From assembly GCA_035291705.1 (NCBI GenBank), contig DATDRM010000235.1, forward strand, positions 1 to 7,195: a stretch of 7,195 nt of DNA. The letters run 5' to 3'. The DNA comes from DATDRM01 sp035291705 (lineage in GTDB: Bacteria > Chloroflexota > Anaerolineae > Anaerolineales > UBA4823). The translations under genes were made by a program, and so were the position numbers. The notes beneath the pieces were generated by a model that worked only from the letters and a program-made list of their open reading frames with translations, made no database searches and was not told the origin of the DNA. Below, piece after piece: positions 5,303-7,195 of this stretch (the first letter of the stretch is position 1; each line of letters begins with the position of its first letter).

Positions 5303-6340
5303 ATGGCACACTACAGGCTCGCATTACTGGGTTTCGGCAACGTGGGTCAGGCTCTGGTGCGGTTGTTGCTGCGCAAACAGGCAGAACTCCAGGCAAAGTA
5401 TGAACTGACCTTTACAGTGACAGGCATCGCCACGGGGCGGCATGGTGCAGCCATCGATCCGCGCGGGATCGACCTGGAGCAGGCCCTGGCGACCATATCG
5501 CCGGGAGGGGAAGCGATGCCTCTGCAGGCGCTCTCCACGGAGCCCCACCCAGCCGACGCCTTCGACTTTATTCACCGCTGCGAGGCGGACGTGTTATTCG
5601 AGAACACACCGGTGAACTATACGACCGGCCAGCCCGCGGTGGACCACCTGCGCCTGGCCCTGGAACTGGGCATGCACGCCATCACCGCCAACAAAGGACC
5701 GGTGGTGCACGCCTACCGCCAGCTGACCGACCTGGCAGCGATCAAAGGACGCAGGTTCTATTTCGAGTCGGCAGTCATGGATGGGGCGCCGATCTTTTCC
5801 ATGTTCCGGGAGGCCCTGCCTGCCGCTCAGTTGCGCTCCTTCCGGGGCATCCTCAACTCAACTACCAATCTGATCCTGACCCGCCTGGAGGGAGGAGAAA
5901 GCTTCACGCAGGCCGTCGCCTATGCGCAAAGAATCGGCATCGCCGAAACCGACCCCAGCGGGGACATCGATGGCTGGGACGCGGCGGTCAAGGTGGCGGC
6001 TTTAGTCACCGTCCTGATGGGCCTGCCGCTCAAGCCGCATGAGGTGGAGCGCCAGGGCATCCGGGACATCAGCCACACGGATATCGCCCGCGCCCGAGCG
6101 CAGGGCTGCCGCTGGAAGTTGGTCTGCTCTGCCGAGCGGGTGGGGGATGAAGTGCGGGCGCGCGTCGCTCCAGAGATGGTGCCTGCCACCAGTCCTCTCT
6201 ACCAGGTAGATGGCACCACCAGCATCGTGCAGTTCGAGACCGACGTGCTCGGCCTGCTCTCGGTGATCGAGGAAAACCCAGGACCGGAGACCACGGCCTA
6301 TGGATTGCTGGCGGATTTTATCAACGCAATAAGAGGGTGA
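5303..6340 (+). CDS. hom: Homoserine dehydrogenase, short form without ACT domain
   Basis: A 345-residue cytoplasmic enzyme that would reduce aspartate semialdehyde to homoserine with NAD(P)H, the branch point to threonine and methionine. The Rossmann motif is GFGNVG (10-15). The HSD core shows ENTPVNYTTGQPAVDHLRLALELGMHAITANKGPVV, with K131 in the conserved ANKGP, then a GILNSTTNLILTRL block (182-195). The active-site stretch AETDPSGDIDGWDAAVK places E215, D226 and K230 with the same spacing as yeast E208, D219 and K223. It stops at about the end of the catalytic domain, so the regulatory ACT domain of many ~430-residue bacterial enzymes is missing; feedback inhibition by threonine through ACT would therefore not apply. 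NSTTN replaces the more usual NGTTN. The start ATG has no Shine-Dalgarno. A paralogous oxidoreductase of the same family cannot be fully excluded. Confidence 0.88.
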   Translation: MAHYRLALLGFGNVGQALVRLLLRKQAELQAKYELTFTVTGIATGRHGAAIDPRGIDLEQALATISPGGEAMPLQALSTEPHPADAFDFIHRCEADVLFENTPVNYTTGQPAVDHLRLALELGMHAITANKGPVVHAYRQLTDLAAIKGRRFYFESAVMDGAPIFSMFREALPAAQLRSFRGILNSTTNLILTRLEGGESFTQAVAYAQRIGIAETDPSGDIDGWDAAVKVAALVTVLMGLPLKPHEVERQGIRDISHTDIARARAQGCRWKLVCSAERVGDEVRARVAPEMVPATSPLYQVDGTTSIVQFETDVLGLLSVIEENPGPETTAYGLLADFINAIRG

Positions 6341-6384
6341 TCTACGAAGGGATGTGAATTTCGCAAACACTTGCAAGCACTAGA
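6341..6384. other. Convergent intergenic gap without a clear terminator
   Basis: Forty-four bases separate the stops of the two converging genes. The best structure is GCAA (6363-6366) with TTGC (6371-6374), a 4-bp stem without a T-run in either direction. That is too weak to call a terminator. Confidence 0.5.
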
Positions 6385-7104
6385 TCAGGCTCGAATCGCT
6401 ACTGGCATCTCATCCCAGGTACGCCCTTGAAGTGTTCGCCCATTCAGCTTTTTCTTAACGCCCCCCCATTGTTTGAAGAAAAAGGGGACTCTGGCTAACA
6501 AACATTGATCCCTAATCTCAGTAATCCAGTCCTCAGCAACTGGTCTTGCTCCCGGACCAGACTCTCCCCCCACAATAACCCAATTAATTTTATGAAGATC
6601 CAAGTTCGGTAATGGACCAAGTAACGGCTCTAATGAGAGAAATTTTATCTGAGCATGTGATTCTCGAAGATGGTCTATTCGAAACGTATATTTCGAGTTT
6701 TCTACACTGACGCCCATCCAAACATTCCCAGGCCATTCAATCTCACTGTCCAGTTCGATTAATCTCTCAGATCGCTTTGTGAGAACCTGAAATGTATGCC
6801 AAGAGGCGCGCTTCATTACATCAAAGACTTTCTGAACAAATTCGAGCGGAACATCCTCGTGGAAAAGGTCGCTCATTGAATTAACGAAAATTATCTGGGG
6901 TTTTTTCCAACTTAAAGGTAATTCAAGGGCTTGAGAGTGCAGGGTAAGCTTGAACCCATTTGCATAGTTAGGCTGGCCCATCGCCTGCAGTCTTAAAGCC
7001 ATCCGTTCTGCGTAACAATGTTTACAACCTGGACTGACTTTCGTACAACCTGTAAGGGGATTCCAGGTGGACTCTGTCCACTCAATTTGGGAATTGGAGG
7101 ACAT
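6385..7104 (-). CDS. DUF5131 / phage Gp37-Gp68 family three-cysteine protein, radical-SAM-like
   Basis: A 239-residue protein of the DUF5131 (phage protein Gp37/Gp68) family. The N-terminus has the family signature IEWTESTWNPLTGC...GCKHCYAERMA with C20, C27 and C30 (C-x6-C-x2-C), the three-Cys motif thought to bind an iron-sulfur cluster in a variant radical-SAM-like fold. Downstream are IIFVNSMSDLFHEDVP (71-86), FQVLTKRSERL (105-115), NVWMGVSVEN (127-136), FLSLEPLLGPL (155-165), WVIVGGESGPGARP (175-188) and the C-terminal FFFKQWGG (208-215). All are typical, and the length is normal. It converges with homoserine dehydrogenase. Base composition is near 45-48% GC in sampled lines against about 67% in hom, which suggests horizontal or phage origin. 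The family's frequent partner TcmP is not in this window. The biochemical role is unknown. Confidence 0.92.
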   Translation of the reverse strand: MSSNSQIEWTESTWNPLTGCTKVSPGCKHCYAERMALRLQAMGQPNYANGFKLTLHSQALELPLSWKKPQIIFVNSMSDLFHEDVPLEFVQKVFDVMKRASWHTFQVLTKRSERLIELDSEIEWPGNVWMGVSVENSKYTFRIDHLRESHAQIKFLSLEPLLGPLPNLDLHKINWVIVGGESGPGARPVAEDWITEIRDQCLLARVPFFFKQWGGVKKKLNGRTLQGRTWDEMPVAIRA

Positions 7105-7112
7105 TGATTGGA

Positions 7113-7120
7113 CTCCTTTT
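7113..7120 (-). promoter_or_regulatory. Strong Shine-Dalgarno AAAAGGAG for the DUF5131 gene
   Basis: Read on the minus strand, AAAAGGAG lies 8 bases before the ATG at 7104-7102 and fixes the start. It is the best ribosome binding site in the window and contrasts with the SD-less native-looking genes. Upstream, bases 7121-7142 are AT-rich with TATTAT (7126-7121) and TATTAA (7142-7137) as possible -10 elements, but neither has a well-spaced -35. The remaining bases to 7195 show no coding sequence I can recognise. Confidence 0.7.
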
Positions 7121-7195
7121 ATAATATGTGGAAAAATTAATAACCAGTTCAGCCGGCAATAAACTCTTCTATAGACCGATCAATTCAACAACTAT

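Noticed and set aside
6363..6374. GCAA/TTGC hairpin between the converging genes as a terminator
   Set aside because: The stem is only 4 bp with no following T-run on either strand.
7105..7195. tcmP or another gene fragment upstream of the DUF5131 gene
   Set aside because: I see only AT-rich noncoding sequence here and cannot support a partial gene.
1..7195. tRNA, rRNA, CRISPR array, insertion sequence or integrase
   Set aside because: No cloverleaf, array of spaced repeats, transposase motif or terminal inverted repeats were found on reading both strands.

Overview
The window looks like a piece of a fairly GC-rich bacterial chromosome, most likely a Chloroflexota (Anaerolineae-like) genome. 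Three things suggest this. A DUF3090 / SCO1664-family / MSMEG_4193-type phosphomutase trio is, as I recall, essentially limited to Actinobacteria and Chloroflexi. Most genes lack a clear Shine-Dalgarno sequence. A short AACGTT-rich intergenic repeat lies behind the first gene. The phylum is an inference; no rRNA or marker phylogeny is available here.

Layout, left to right. Bases 1-969 (+) are the C-terminal part of the AAA+ replication/recombination ATPase RarA, cut by the window edge. A 44-bp imperfect inverted repeat follows (970-1013). Bases 1025-3015 (+) hold three consecutive genes: a histidine-phosphatase-fold putative phosphomutase, a DUF3090 protein with a C-terminal Cys/His zinc-ribbon-like tail, and an SCO1664-family protein distantly resembling phosphatidylinositol kinases. 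This conserved but functionally uncharacterised trio is the most interesting content of the window. Bases 3090-4343 (+) encode a winged-helix HTH_42 protein of the YcaQ/AlkX DNA glycosylase type with a QxD motif.

A 220-bp AT-richer gap (4344-4563) carries a candidate promoter and a repeated 10-mer. It precedes a 6-7-helix membrane protein of unknown function (4564-5268, +) and a short homoserine dehydrogenase without an ACT domain (5303-6340, +). Facing them is a DUF5131 (phage Gp37/Gp68-like) three-cysteine protein (6385-7104, -). It is visibly poorer in GC than its neighbours and has a strong Shine-Dalgarno sequence, so it looks acquired.

Functional links. The trio is probably one functional unit, plausibly a kinase/phosphomutase pathway on an unknown small substrate with DUF3090 as third partner. 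RarA and the YcaQ-like protein both belong to DNA-damage handling but flank the trio without sign of co-transcription. Homoserine dehydrogenase serves threonine/methionine synthesis. I see no tRNA, rRNA, CRISPR array, insertion sequence or integrase.
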